From: Papilionanthe hookeriana x Papilionanthe teres
Lineage: Eukaryota > Streptophyta > Magnoliopsida > Asparagales > Orchidaceae
Assembly: GCA_022702705.1 (NCBI GenBank)
Contig: CM040424.1
Span: 75,333,452-75,397,451, forward strand
Length of the DNA: 64,000 nt
Direction of reading: 5' to 3'
Shown: piece after piece, positions 10,555-21,680 of the stretch
How the letters are laid out: every line of letters begins with the position of its first letter
Numbering within the stretch: the first letter of the stretch is position 1
Position numbers and translations under genes: made by a program
Notes under the pieces: generated by a model
Seen by the model: the letters and a program-made list of their open reading frames with translations, nothing else
Databases searched by the model: none
What the model was told of the DNA's origin: nothing

Positions 10555-13290
10555 TGATCAGACGTTAAAATCAACACTTTTTTTCTACAAAAATTAGGGA
10601 AAACAAAATTCTTCTTCAATAATTTAAATAACTCACTATGAATATGAAGATGAATAACTACAATTCGAAAGGTAGGCGAATTCTACCTATTCCTACAATT
10701 CGAAAGGTAGGAAATCTCTCTCCAACCCTAAACCTTAGAATCACAACTCAATCTCCAGCATGAACCTAACCCTAGATATAATTAACTTATTTATACCCAA
10801 CAATAATAATGATAAATGACTAAATTTCCTTTGATGTACAAAAAACAACTTTAATCTTAGGCCAGGCACCAACGTAATAATACTCTCTTCGCTCCAAAAG
10901 ACACATTGTCCTCAATGGAAAAAAGTTTGAGTATTCCTCCTCTCCCCCCACAGCTTTCTCTATTTCTACATTTTCTACCTCCTCATCATACACGATGAGA
11001 ACTTGTAATTTTCGATTTTTGTAACTGTGTCTGAGGGTAAACTTCTCATCACACCGAAAACATAATCTCTTGGCTCTCTTCTCCGGAACTTGTCTGTGTA
11101 AGGTGCTTGAGTGTTACTTCTGTTCATGGTCTATTATTCGTGTCCAATGCATCCTTCCTCTAGGCTTGCGCTGTTTGAGCTTTTGGTGTCGTCGTGGTTG
11201 CAGTTGTTCGGTACGGCGTTTCATCTATGTTACTCCTGCTAGCTTTCTTCATCTAATTTTTACCCTCTGCCATCTAAGCTAACTCCATCGTCTCCTTCAA
11301 TCCCCGCAGTCTCAGTAGTCGGGGTGATGTCAGTATGTTAGGCTTTAAGCCCTTCATGAAATTTCTCTTCAATCTTGCTTCAGAAATCTTCCTCAGCCGT
11401 CTCAACAATAGCTCAAATCTTTTCTTGTATTTCATGACAATCCCCTCTTGAGTCATGGCATAGAATTGCTCGTGTAGGACTCCTTGAATTGCTCGGAAAT
11501 ATTCCAACAAACAATCCCTATACTCCTCCCACGAATGGATCGTTTTTTTGGCTTTCTTCTACTGAGACCATGGCTTTCTTCTACTGAGACCATGCTAGAG
11601 CTTTCCCTTCTAAACATAACACCCTGTTACTATGAGTTTCTCCTCCTTATCTAGCTCATTTATCGCGAAGTATCGCTCCGCCTAATACACCTACTCATGT
11701 ACGTCTTCCCCTTCAATGGTCGGCATTTTTAACTTCCTAACTCTAGCATCTTCACCCAAATTTCCTCTTACTCCGTTGTTTTCCCCTATGTATTGAGAGT
11801 AAAACTCCCTCCTTCAATCGTAGCCATATCCCCTCCCTGCTTCTTTTTTCTCTTCTTTTTGCTCCATACCTCTTCATAATCTCTTTTCCATGTTTCGGCC
11901 CAGCCTAACTACCTCCATCAGAAATCTCTAGTCCACTCTCGATCAGAGCCTGAAAGAGGGTTCGTGATAGTGGATGTTTTCTTCATGTTGCTTGTGTTCG
12001 ATCTCTTTTTCTTTCGATCTTGTCACAGATTCTCCAGTTAACCTTTGACAGGGTTTGCAAATTGAGTCGTCGGCGTGGTCTTCGATTGCATCTCAATGAG
12101 CCTCTTTAGCGTCTATTGAATGTCCCTCATGCTCTCGAATCGATCCTCCGATTGGTTCTCCATAGAAGAAAACCTATCTTCTATGGTGGCGACTCCTATC
12201 CCAAGTCTGATTTGACTCATCTCTTACTATAAATTTTTATCTGAATCATCTACCTTCTTGGCTACCATTATTTCCTATCACTAGGGCACGCTCGATTCTG
12301 AATCCGATCCATCGATTTCTACGATCGCAATTAAGGCATGTGCTATCCCGCAGTAGTCTTCACCGATGGTTCTGATCTGATTTTGTCTTTTTCATGCGGT
12401 TTACTGAAACTGAGATGAATGTAATCCAGAATTGCTTTTGTTTCCCAGGTAACTCGAGTAGCTGTTCTATCACAAGCCTTCTGTCACGACCCGATAATAT
12501 CTCGTCATCACCTTCCCTGCAAGTGATGAATGTGATTGTATCACGAGTTTTAGTCATGAAGGCGACAAACAACCTTCCATCAAGCTCGATCGCAATTGTA
12601 TCGCGGTAAGCTCGATTGATCGTATCACGGGGTTCGATTACGACAATACGAGCCGACGAAGGCTCTAAACCCGTCGTTACCTTCTTTTATAAGCTGCGAG
12701 CCCGTCGTTACCTTCCCAACAAGCAATGATTAGGATTGTTTTGCTTGGGTTCGGTCACGTCGTCGCCTTCCCAACAATCTATGATTGAGGCTGTATCGCA
12801 GGGTTCAGTCAACAAGGTGTGGGATCGTGTTTTGCTGCTTGGGGAGGAGACAGATGTCAGTTTCACATCTCGGTAAGCTGTGATCTCTTCGTGGCTTCAC
12901 TATACTCCTAGATGACGTCATCGATCAAAAATCTAGCTCTCCATGCTCGATCATTTTTCTTTGATTCCCAGAATAGATTGTTGTGATGCCAATTTGATAT
13001 GATTCGGCTTCAAAATTGGCACGTTTTTCCATAAAAATTAGGACAAACATAATATTTCTTAATAGTTCAAAGAACTCAATAAGAATACAAGGATAAACAC
13101 TACAAATCGAGACATAGGTGACTCTCTTAATTTCTACAATTCGGAAGGCAATAAATCTCTCCCAAACCTAAACCAAAGACTCACAACTCAATCTCATGCA
13201 TAAACCTAACCCTAGACATAACAAGTCTATTTATACCAAACAATAATAACAATAAAAGACTGAATTCCCTTATACTGACAACATACAAAT
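10555..13290 (-). mobile_element. Gag-only LTR retroelement (TR-GAG-like), contig A copy
   Basis: Two diverged direct repeats of about 270-300 bp (about 10570-10860 and 13015-13285) share phrases such as AACTCAATCTC, ATAAACCTAACCCTAGA/ATGAACCTAACCCTAGA and TTATACC(C/A)AACAATAATAA. On the minus strand, the segment between them encodes a broken gypsy-type gag. The evidence is KLKMPTFEGEDAHE in the second copy, then EGKALAWFQ-like sequence, then 11274-11510 (YAMTQEGIVMKYKKRFELLL, then RLKRNFMKGLKPNI). Next to the 5' repeat, TTGGCATCACAAC resembles the plant initiator-Met primer-binding site (TTGGTATCAGAGC). Next to the 3' repeat is a purine tract, GGAGCGAAGAGAG. No protease, reverse transcriptase or integrase motif was found in the ~2.1-kb interior. 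It looks non-autonomous and now defective. Confidence 0.6.
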
Positions 13291-13315
13291 TTTCCCTTAA
13301 ACTTGAATTTTCTGA

Positions 13316-13316
<1 letters not shown>

Positions 13317-13373
<57 letters not shown>
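13317..13373. repeat. (TA)n microsatellite
   Basis: About 28 perfect TA units beside the gag-only element. Confidence 0.95.
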
Positions 13374-13380
<7 letters not shown>

Positions 13381-13909
13381 ATTTTGATTTTTTTTGTGTC
13401 CATTAGATCATCCCTACATTCATGTGAAATGGAATATTATGCATTAATTGGATTAAAAAATAAGATGGTTTGGAGTTATAAAACTATGAAGACTTGGAGA
13501 CATTTTGTTGAGGAAAGCTTATCTAGATTGATGAGCTGACAAACTTCAAAGAAATAAGGTTTTTTAATCTCATTCCATGATCCATTTTTACACGATTTTG
13601 TAAATTTTCATGTTAATCGTGTCGTGATTGATTGGTTGATGCATCAATGTATTTATATAATCTCTTATTTGGTTTATGTATCTCATGGACTAATAAAGTA
13701 GTATTTGCTGACCTCTTTAGATAGTAACCTTGAGAATTAGTATAATAGATAATACAAACTCCTTTATTATATTATTTTTTTAGATGTTTTTAGTGGTTGA
13801 CATATTTGGTTTATGGAGTAATAGATGCATTTATATTGAAAATCTTCTTTTTTTGTTGATGCGCCTACACCGTCTATCTCTTGCTACAGTTCAAGGGTAT
13901 GTTGACAAT
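13374..13909. other. Unassigned AT-rich DNA
   Basis: No gene or repeat family is recognised. Open frames here are short and lack motifs. Confidence 0.5.
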
Positions 13910-13917
13910 GGCGAAAT

Positions 13918-14667
13918 TAGGGCTGCAAATGATTTGATTTCAAGCCGATCCAAGGGCAACTCAAATTGGATCGAATTGGCTGTTTATGGATCGAAATCGG
14001 CTTATGGATCTGGCTCATAATTGAAATTGAACGATTTTTGAGCTGGCTTGAATGATATTTTTGATCGAATGCATATGCAAGGAACCCTAATCCAAAATAA
14101 GATAGTATTAACGAACATTTTAAGAGCACCAATCACAAGGCAAAAACTCACAAGTTTCTGAGTGGTAGAGCTAGGGCTAGAGAAAGAGAATTAGAGTACA
14201 AAGAGGCGACTGCAAAGATAGATCACAGGAAATATAGATCATAAGCTGAGGGCGACACACACAACCAATCGATTACATATATGAATTAAGTATATCGCGA
14301 GTGCCGACACGCCGAGGAAGGGAGAGACCGATGGACTCAGAGAATGAACGGCAGAGAGACAAAGAAGGGGAGAAGTCTAGGAGGGTTGAAAGATTTTTTT
14401 GAATTGGGAATGAGCAAGGGCATCTGTGGAGCGTAATGTAAGTTCAGGGTTAACACAATTAAGCTAACTGCACAATGTAATCCCGACCATCTGATCCCCA
14501 TTGTGTTCGATCTGATCCGCAGCGAATCGAAATCAGATCGAATCTGAACTCAATATGGAGTGTGGCTAATAGCTCAACTCAAATTATTTGATCTTACTTC
14601 GATCCGAGCCAAAAATCACTTCGATTGTCGAGTGATTAACGATCTTCGAATTGATTGCACAGCCCTA
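13918..14667. mobile_element. Non-autonomous hAT element with 8-bp target duplication (contig A)
   Basis: The left end TAGGGCTGCAAATGATTTGA and the right end (reverse complement CTAGGGCTGTGCAATCAATT) are terminal inverted repeats of the hAT type. They are flanked by GGCGAAAT (13910-13917) and GGAGAAAT (14668-14675), an 8-bp target duplication with one mismatch. The interior is rich in GATCGAAT/GATCCGA words and has no transposase. At 750 bp it is about 50 bp shorter than the second copy, which keeps a segment near 47500-47560. Confidence 0.75.
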
Positions 14668-14675
14668 GGAGAAAT

Positions 14676-16842
14676 CATGTGGCAGCTATATACCTTTTGA
14701 TATTTAATTACAATAAAGTTATTGATACCTAATGACGACAAAGTTATTGTTAAGTTTTGGTCAAGCATAGCTAATTGTGGCGACCATTCATCTCCTTATA
14801 TTTGGATCAATGATCGATGGAGGGAAGAAAAACTCAGGTCAGATTAAAGATTCACTAATCACTTAAATATTTAAAAATCTATTTGATTGACAATCGATGG
14901 ATTAGAGACAGCCTTCGGGATAGATTAGATCAAAGATCAATGATTTTTTATATTCAAATTAACCAAGTTAAAGATGAATTTTTTTATGTTTCAGATGTAT
15001 TACTTAAATTTTAAAGAGTTATTTATTTATTTATTTTTCTTATCTCGTTAGTGTTTAGGAGGACACCAACAACGTGCAATTCCATTATGGTGAGCAAATA
15101 TAAGTGCTGAATGTATTGATGACATTTAAACCATGATGGAAATTTCTACATAATACATGAATCAATGATCAATAAAAGGAGACAAAATTAAAGCTTGATC
15201 AAAGATAAAGACTCATAAAGTTATTCAAAATTTAATCGGATCAAAAGGCCACTTGATGATGTGTGATTGTGTTAGTTGGGAGTTGTCTGCAAGCTAGTGT
15301 TCATAAATTTGATGGTGGTTTGTGTAATGAGGCAGGGGACATGTGAAGGCTTGGAGCATTAAGGGATCACGGAGGCCGCAAGTTATGTTGATCGAGAATG
15401 AGGTCTGCATGGATGAGAGTGGCGTCATGAAGATTGGGAATCAGGAAAAGGGAATTTCCTAGTGAGAGAGTTTAGTTTCAATGTGAAGTGCTTACGAGAG
15501 ATGTGGTGTGGACCATGTAAGGGGACATGAGTGACGCTTGTTGGTGGGGAAATTATTAGGTGTGGATAAGGAAGTTGTGGAAGGTGCGGATTTTGGTATT
15601 GTATTGGTTGTATTGATACAACTAATACAACCCAAGTACTATGGAATCAGCATTCCGCAGCTAATAATCTCTCGTGTGGGTGAGGGGAGTGAGGCATATT
15701 GTTGTCTTTAATACTTGCCATAGAGTTACACATATATTCAAAATGAGATAACATGATATAAGTTATTTGTTATTTGTAGATGACAAACCATTTTGATTGG
15801 GTTATTTTCAAAGTGAGAGTTTAGATTCATGTAGAAAAACATAGTGGATAGTACTTCAAATTAGTAGAATAAAAACTTATTAATAATATCCAATTAAGTG
15901 AATATTCATATAATGGAGGATCAATTGGTAGGTTTTCATATCATTCTTCTATGATATAAAATCCTTCTTTCTTTCAGCTTTTATCTTTTCTTGCAGGTAT
16001 TCATCATGCTCTCTGCACTTGGTAGTGCATAGCCACGCCCATCTCGCTACTGTTATCCATGGCACACAACCTCTAGCAGGCCCGTTGTGCTTGCATTCCC
16101 TGCTATTCACAATTTCTCAAAGCATTGTTTGTAGCTTAACACACTCAATTGTGCAAGGGATATCATGATATGATGTTGCTTATGGCTCACCATTACAATC
16201 TAAGGTATTGTTACTCCCATCTTTGCTTGCCAATGTAAATTTTGTGACTTATATTGCAGCTTATCTCCAGCTTTCTTTGTGGAGCCTATTTTTTTAATCT
16301 CACTTATAGTAGCTTCTTCACCTTCGTTGTCAGTGCTCAACTATCGTCTGTTGATGATCCTATTGTGATGGTTTAATACTCATTTCATGTCAGATATCTC
16401 TATATATAATCCTCCAAGGAGATTATATATAGTCCCCAATATTTCAAATTGAGCTCTAATAGTACTTTGTGGGTGTTTAAGACCAAAGGAGTCAGGGGAT
16501 TATTTTGGCACTTCTATAAACTCTGAGATTAAAATAACCCTATATAAGTAGTCGGGGACTATTTTGGCACTTTACTCATAAATATTTTGGCCACTCTGGT
16601 TTGGTTATTATTCACGTTGTCTGATTTTTGCCTTATATGTGGGTGACCCTTCTTTTGTACTTCTTCATTTGTGCCAAATTCTTATCAAATTATTTATGGG
16701 AGGTGGTTGTTTCTTGATGTCATGTCATGTTAATGGCATTCAAATAGAAGTGCTGAAGTTGTCTCCATGTTTTGATATTTTTTTAGGAGACCATATTTTG
16801 TTTTTCTTTCATCTCTACGCTCACTACATTAACTAATCCACA
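14676..16842. other. Intergenic repeats with two palindromes
   Basis: No gene is seen. A palindromic stretch with TTGTATTGGTTGTATTGATA lies near 15600-15635. An imperfect 15-bp hairpin (CTATATATAATC arms) lies at about 16400-16432. The phrase 'agt ccc caa ... ttt ggc act t' recurs in weaker form near 53320-53480 and 61325-61400, which suggests another dispersed short repeat. Confidence 0.4.
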
Positions 16843-18643
16843 TTGAGGGTGTAAGTTAGCTAAGCTGACTCTTGAGCGTGGCTCAAGCTTGGCTCGACAA
16901 GTTGCTCGTAAATTAAGCTCGATGAGCTAACAAGCTAAGCTCAGCCGGCCCCGGCTCGACTCGTTAGCTCGTAAGCCGACTCATTTAAAAAATAATTAAT
17001 ATAAAATATAATCAAAATATATTACATGTCATATCAAATGAGTTTTTATTATTTATCTCTTAATTGCTCATTCTATTTATTATTTTATTATAATACTAGT
17101 TTGAATGAATATTATTTTCTATCTTTGATATTCATCAAGCTGGCTCGAATTCTTAGAATAAGGGTTTGTTTGGCGCTGTTTTTTGCCTACATTACGGTAT
17201 GAAATTGTAGCTTGACATGTTTGTTTATCACATCGAAGGTGCGTTTAATTAAATGCATCTTCATTTTTAAACGTTTTTACGCCACAGTCGAGCACCTGCT
17301 ACCCGCTGTTTCAGTGTGTTAAAATGACGAAGACATCCCTCTGAAATTGAGCATAGTCGCGCACCCGGACCTGTGAGGGAAAGCAGAGAGGATCTCTTTG
17401 TGCCGGCGCTCAACTCCACCATGATGGACAATGGCATCTTCCGCTTGGGATTCCCAGACATGGCCAATTTCAGCTTCCTGCGGGCGCTCAAGCTCTGCAG
17501 TGTTTGTAAGGAACTCGCCTGTTTGCTCTCGGAATCCGGCAAGCTTTGTTGGATGGAATCGTAGTTTGTGTCCTGAGCTGTATCTGGAGGCAAATTGGGA
17601 GTTCTTGAGGTCGAATGGAATCAGATTGTTCTAGTTTGGGATCAAAGGAGCCAAGTTATTACTGGTTAAGTTGATCCTCAGATATTTCTTGAGTTCATTT
17701 TTCACTTATGATTTCTGATATAGATTTGATTAGGAAAGACTATCAAATTTTAGTGAATGGCAGTTGGGATGCAGATTTTTTTACTTGATTCTCGTGTATT
17801 TACCTATCTTCCTTTGTATTCTGCTATTAACCAAGTTATCTGTAGTGGATGTTAGGTGTTATTATGCCATCACTCTAATAGATCCCATTGTCCTTTTTAA
17901 TTTCATCATAAATCTATTTTAGCATTTCTATCTATGACACAAAAAGTGGTTATCAGTTTATATCTCCATTCTTTTAGGTATAAACTACATAATTCTATTA
18001 AATTCATAAAGAGTATAATTATCATATACATTGCTTTTGTGCTACTTATCCTTCGTTTCTTATTTCTTAACATTTTCTCAAATTTATTTAACTTTTTACC
18101 TACTTTGGAAAGCTTTTGACATATTCAAATACCCGATTGATTTTATCTCTCTTTCCTTATTGCTGCCCTTTTTCATTCCTAAATATCCGATTGATGTAAT
18201 TTTTAGTTGCTTCTTTTATCTTACCCTTTTTCATTTCTAAATACATGATGTTTGCTCTTTTATTTTATTTATTTTTTATATTTTGATTGTTGTGTTACTC
18301 ATTATTAAGTGAGTGTCAATTAACATTTGAGTTTTTGAGGATTATGAATGTAATTTTTGTTTTCATGTACGAGTTATTAAGCTTGAAATAGTTATCTTAC
18401 AAACAACACAGTCATATAAGGACAAAAATATCATTTTTTAATAAACAGTTACAATACAGATGTTGTATACAATTGTACAATACAAATAAACATATAGCTT
18501 TCCTGCAACAATGACTTTTTCAAATAGCTGCAACTGGTCCAAATATAATCTTAAAGCTCGAGTTTGAACTCGATTAATTAGTCAAGCTCAAACTTAAGCT
18601 TATGGTGGCTCGAACTCGACTCAGCTCGACTCATTTACACTGG
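16843..18643. mobile_element. Composite hAT-like element carrying a nested insertion (contig A)
   Basis: The ends are related inverted repeats. The left reads TTGAGGGTGTAAGTTAGCTA and the right, reverse complemented, CCAGTGTAAATGAGTCGAGC. Both sides are flanked by TAATCCACA (16834-16842 and 18644-18652), a 9-bp direct repeat from which an 8-bp hAT duplication could be drawn. GCTCGA-rich subterminal sequence at both ends is typical of this kind of element. A second element with TTTGTTTGGCGCTG ends starts near 17163 and stops near 18550, and holds the phosphatase gene fragment. No transposase was found. Confidence 0.65.
17373..17670 (+). pseudogene. Captured fragment of a plant atypical dual-specificity phosphatase gene (PFA-DSP), contig A
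   Basis: 17373-17505 encodes EDLFVPALNSTMMDNGIF, then RLGFPDMANFSFLRALKLCS. After an intron-like gap of about 59 bp (GTAAGG...GTAG, 17506-17564), a second block encodes LCPELYLEANWEFLRSNGIR, then LF, a stop and FGIKGAK. This matches the N-terminal part of the PFA-DSP family (LFVPPLNFAMVDNGIFRSGF, PDSANFSFL, LCPEPYPEAN, FGIEG). Those proteins dephosphorylate phosphotyrosine or inositol pyrophosphates through a later HCKRG-type loop, and that loop is absent here. A one-base offset at the junction and the TAG stop make it non-functional as read. The retained intron indicates copying at the DNA level, as in Pack-type elements. Confidence 0.7.
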
Positions 18644-18800
18644 TAATCCACACTATACCTATTGTCATGGGCGAGCCTGTGCAATGGTGTTTTGTAGTTC
18701 CACTCAATAAATATGCTTGTTGCTGTGTCTGTCCAAGGGACCTCAATTATCACGATCAATTGATTGAACTTTATCAATAGGTATAAAGGCCAACGATGAT

Positions 18801-19299
18801 NNNNNNNNNNNNNNNNNNNNNNNNNNNNNNNNNNNNNNNNNNNNNNNNNNNNNNNNNNNNNNNNNNNNNNNNNNNNNNNNNNNNNNNNNNNNNNNNNNNN
18901 NNNNNNNNNNNNNNNNNNNNNNNNNNNNNNNNNNNNNNNNNNNNNNNNNNNNNNNNNNNNNNNNNNNNNNNNNNNNNNNNNNNNNNNNNNNNNNNNNNNN
19001 NNNNNNNNNNNNNNNNNNNNNNNNNNNNNNNNNNNNNNNNNNNNNNNNNNNNNNNNNNNNNNNNNNNNNNNNNNNNNNNNNNNNNNNNNNNNNNNNNNNN
19101 NNNNNNNNNNNNNNNNNNNNNNNNNNNNNNNNNNNNNNNNNNNNNNNNNNNNNNNNNNNNNNNNNNNNNNNNNNNNNNNNNNNNNNNNNNNNNNNNNNNN
19201 NNNNNNNNNNNNNNNNNNNNNNNNNNNNNNNNNNNNNNNNNNNNNNNNNNNNNNNNNNNNNNNNNNNNNNNNNNNNNNNNNNNNNNNNNNNNNNNNNNN
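18801..19299. other. Assembly gap (N run)
   Basis: A run of 499 N by my count, separating contig A from contig B. Confidence 1.
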
Positions 19300-19639
19300 A
19301 TATTATCCAGATTATCAGGAAGCAGATTATCCTGATAATCTACTGATCAGCAGCTAATCCGGATAATCTGTCTGTCTGTTTGGTTTGAGTGTTTAGAAAA
19401 CAGCTGAATCGCATATGTTTGTGGATAAATGATAATTATGCCCATGTTCTGAATAATCTGCAACAGTTTCTGAAAAAATATTTGAAACCATTTTTTCTAG
19501 TTAGCACATTCTACTATTATAAGTTCAACCTCACAACGGTTTGTTAAAAAATCAGCAAAAATAATACAATAAAAAAAATCGTGGCATACATTGGAGAAAT
19601 TAGTAAGAAAATGACAAAAAAAATCTTACAACATTTTGT
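19300..19639. mobile_element. Start of contig B: part of a foldback element with GATAATCTG repeats
   Basis: The first bases contain inverted GATTATC/GATAATC words (CAGATTATCCTGATAATCTA) followed by CTGTCTGTTTGG. Similar words occur at the right end of the element at 53705-54220, so contig B appears to start inside a related element. Confidence 0.4.
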
Positions 19640-20150
19640 TAAAAAACATCAAACACAGGGGTGATCGCATGAATAGATGAATGAACGAGAGAGAAGAGAA
19701 GTATTTCTACGATGGGTGAGCGATTTGTTTGTCGAATGGGCTCGGATGCTTTCGGCAGAGGCACGAGAGCAGGATCTGGAACGGAGGGATCGGACATACC
19801 AGCTGGAGGCAGAAACACGAGAGTAGGATCCGGAACGGAGGGCTCGGACGTACCAGCGGGATGCGGGGATCGTCTGGAGGCGGAGATCGTCTGATCGCGG
19901 GGCATTGATCGGCCTCCTTCCTTCGCATCGCTAGGGCAAAAGGGGGCAAAAGGCGGAAGAGGGCGAAGGGGGGTAGCGTTGTCAAATTTCCTTCCGAACG
20001 TTCTGATCGCGGGGTGAGGCTTGCGATCGGCGTGTAATAGAAAACGAAAAAAGGAGTTTTACCGGACGCTTACCAATCGAGCGAACCAAACAGTGCCGCG
20101 ACTTTTTTAAAGATGCGATCGCTGAAATAATCCGTCCCAAACGCACTATT
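19640..20150. other. GC-rich island with a 54-bp tandem duplication, no gene recognised
   Basis: GC-rich sequence in AT-rich surroundings. Two copies of a 54-bp unit beginning CACGAGAG start at 19762 and 19816. The right side ends with CCGTCCCAAACGCACTATT, which resembles the right ends of the GTCTGTTTGG-type elements elsewhere in the window. The island could be the payload of such an element. Open frames exist on both strands but have no recognisable domain. Confidence 0.4.
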
Positions 20151-20221
20151 AGTTTTATTGTTGACCCTTAATCCTTTAATGAAGAATTTCTCTTAACAGA
20201 ACAAAACTAGGGCATCAAATA

Positions 20222-20511
20222 GGAAAAATTTTTTGGTCCGGACAGTGTATGCAGAGATGCGTACGTAAAAAAGTATATGGGGGTTACACGGGAGTTACAA
20301 GAGGGTTACAAGCGTGTTATAACCTCCTTGTACCTCCTGTGTAACTCACTTGTAACTCGTGCTTCTATTTCATTCATTTGTACACGAGAGTTACACGGGA
20401 GGTACAAGAGGGTTATAACCCTCGTATAACTCCCGTGTAACCCGCATGTAACTCTCGTGTACATTTTTACGTACGCATCTCCGCGCATGCTGTCTGAATC
20501 CAAACTTTTTC
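20222..20511. mobile_element. Foldback element, family 2 (TTACACGGG minisatellite arms)
   Basis: The ends GGAAAAATTT and (reverse complement) GAAAAAGTTTGG enclose perfect 18-bp arms (GAGATGCGTACGTAAAAA at 20254-20271 and its complement at 20464-20481). Inside them lie repeated words of the TTACACGGGAGTTACAAGAG type in both orientations. Flanks are CATCAAATA on both sides (20213-20221 and 20512-20520), a 9-bp target duplication consistent with a Mutator-type insertion (8 bp, hAT-type, cannot be excluded). No coding capacity. Confidence 0.8.
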
Positions 20512-20520
20512 CATCAAATA

Positions 20521-20960
20521 GAGAGTGCATCACCGTAATTCAATAGACTAGTCATTCATCGATGAGAGAGATCCTTCAAGGAGATTGCAAGGATATGTTG
20601 TATGGCCAATTCTTAATCTTTGAGGAGAAACCTTGGCGACGTTCGCGAGACATTTGCTTATGGTGAGAAACCTCATTCTTTTGCTCGGGTTGGATCTGCT
20701 CAGTGGTAGGTTAATGCCTTCGCTCGGCTTTCCTGTGGTTGTTAGCTTGGGCGATGATTTGCCTGTTCAAGTCTGATTAACTCAGACCTAGATCGTTTTT
20801 TTCATCCTTCTTCTGACTCAATTTTTCTTCGTCCTTAGCTCAGATGGCTACAAATAATCAAATAAGTGGGGCATCTAGCTCTCCTATCAATAGACCCTTT
20901 TTTATTGTACTTTCTTTTTTATGGACAGTTGAATTTACTCGAGATTCATGTTGACGCAGT
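20521..20960. other. Unassigned intergenic DNA
   Basis: No gene or repeat family is recognised. Confidence 0.5.
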
Positions 20961-21030
20961 CTCGATGCATAAATATGTAAATAAATGGGAATTTAGTGGT
21001 ATATATTTATGTAAATCTTCCTCATTTTAA
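20961..21030. mobile_element. Partial foldback element, family 1 (right arm only)
   Basis: AAATATGTAAATAAATGGGA, then ATTTAGTGGTATATATTTAT, then GTAAATCTTCCTC matches the right arm of family 1. No left arm is next to it. Confidence 0.5.
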
Positions 21031-21339
21031 ATTTTGTATCCTTCCAACGCATAGAATGGCTCACTAATATTCAAATAAAAAGAAATAAATAAACTTTGAA
21101 GTCCCTTACATTTAGTAATCACATAAATTTAGATGGCAACAGTCTTTATAATTCTGATTAATTAGCCATCCTCCAAATGGTGTGTGATGTGATGGCTTCT
21201 TCTTATATTGCAACATATTCTCGTATGTTGGTTGGCATTCACGGTATAAGCCCCCTTAAGTCAGTTCAAATCCTCTCTTATACATTGTTAGGCACATTAG
21301 GGGTGTCTCATATATAAAGAACATACTAAGCCTTAATTT

Positions 21340-21495
21340 GATTTTCTTTACATACGCAGCACACAATACTTATGTATTCACATATTTCACACCTAAACTT
21401 TCATATTTACATACTCAACCCTGGGGTATATATTTCACTTTTAAGTGGTAATAGTGTAAATATAAGAATTGTGTGCTATATATGCAAATGCCCCC
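21340..21495. mobile_element. Foldback element, family 1 (internally deleted)
   Basis: The left arm has TTTACATACGCAGCACACAA, ACTTATGTATTCACATATTT and CACACCTAAACTTTC. The right arm has TAAGAATTGTGTGCTATATA and TGCAAATGC. The centre is shorter than in full copies. It lies downstream of SEC13. Confidence 0.65.
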
Positions 21496-21680
21496 CTTCT
21501 TTTTTAACAAATATCGAGCTGAAAGTAAAAAATGAAAGCACAGTATTTGATGTTCTAAAATACACACATAAAATCCATAAACAACAGAATCAAATTCGAA
21601 AATTTATGCTCTCCAACAACATTAAAGCAGAGATTTTTCTGATAACAAAAGAAGACAGAACAGCTAATTCAAATCCCTTT

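Noticed and set aside
13303..13539. Frame with IYIYIY repeats (also at 30405-30623 and 58219-58560)
   Set aside because: Translation of AT microsatellites, not a protein.
18796..19335. 179-codon frame
   Set aside because: It consists almost wholly of N.
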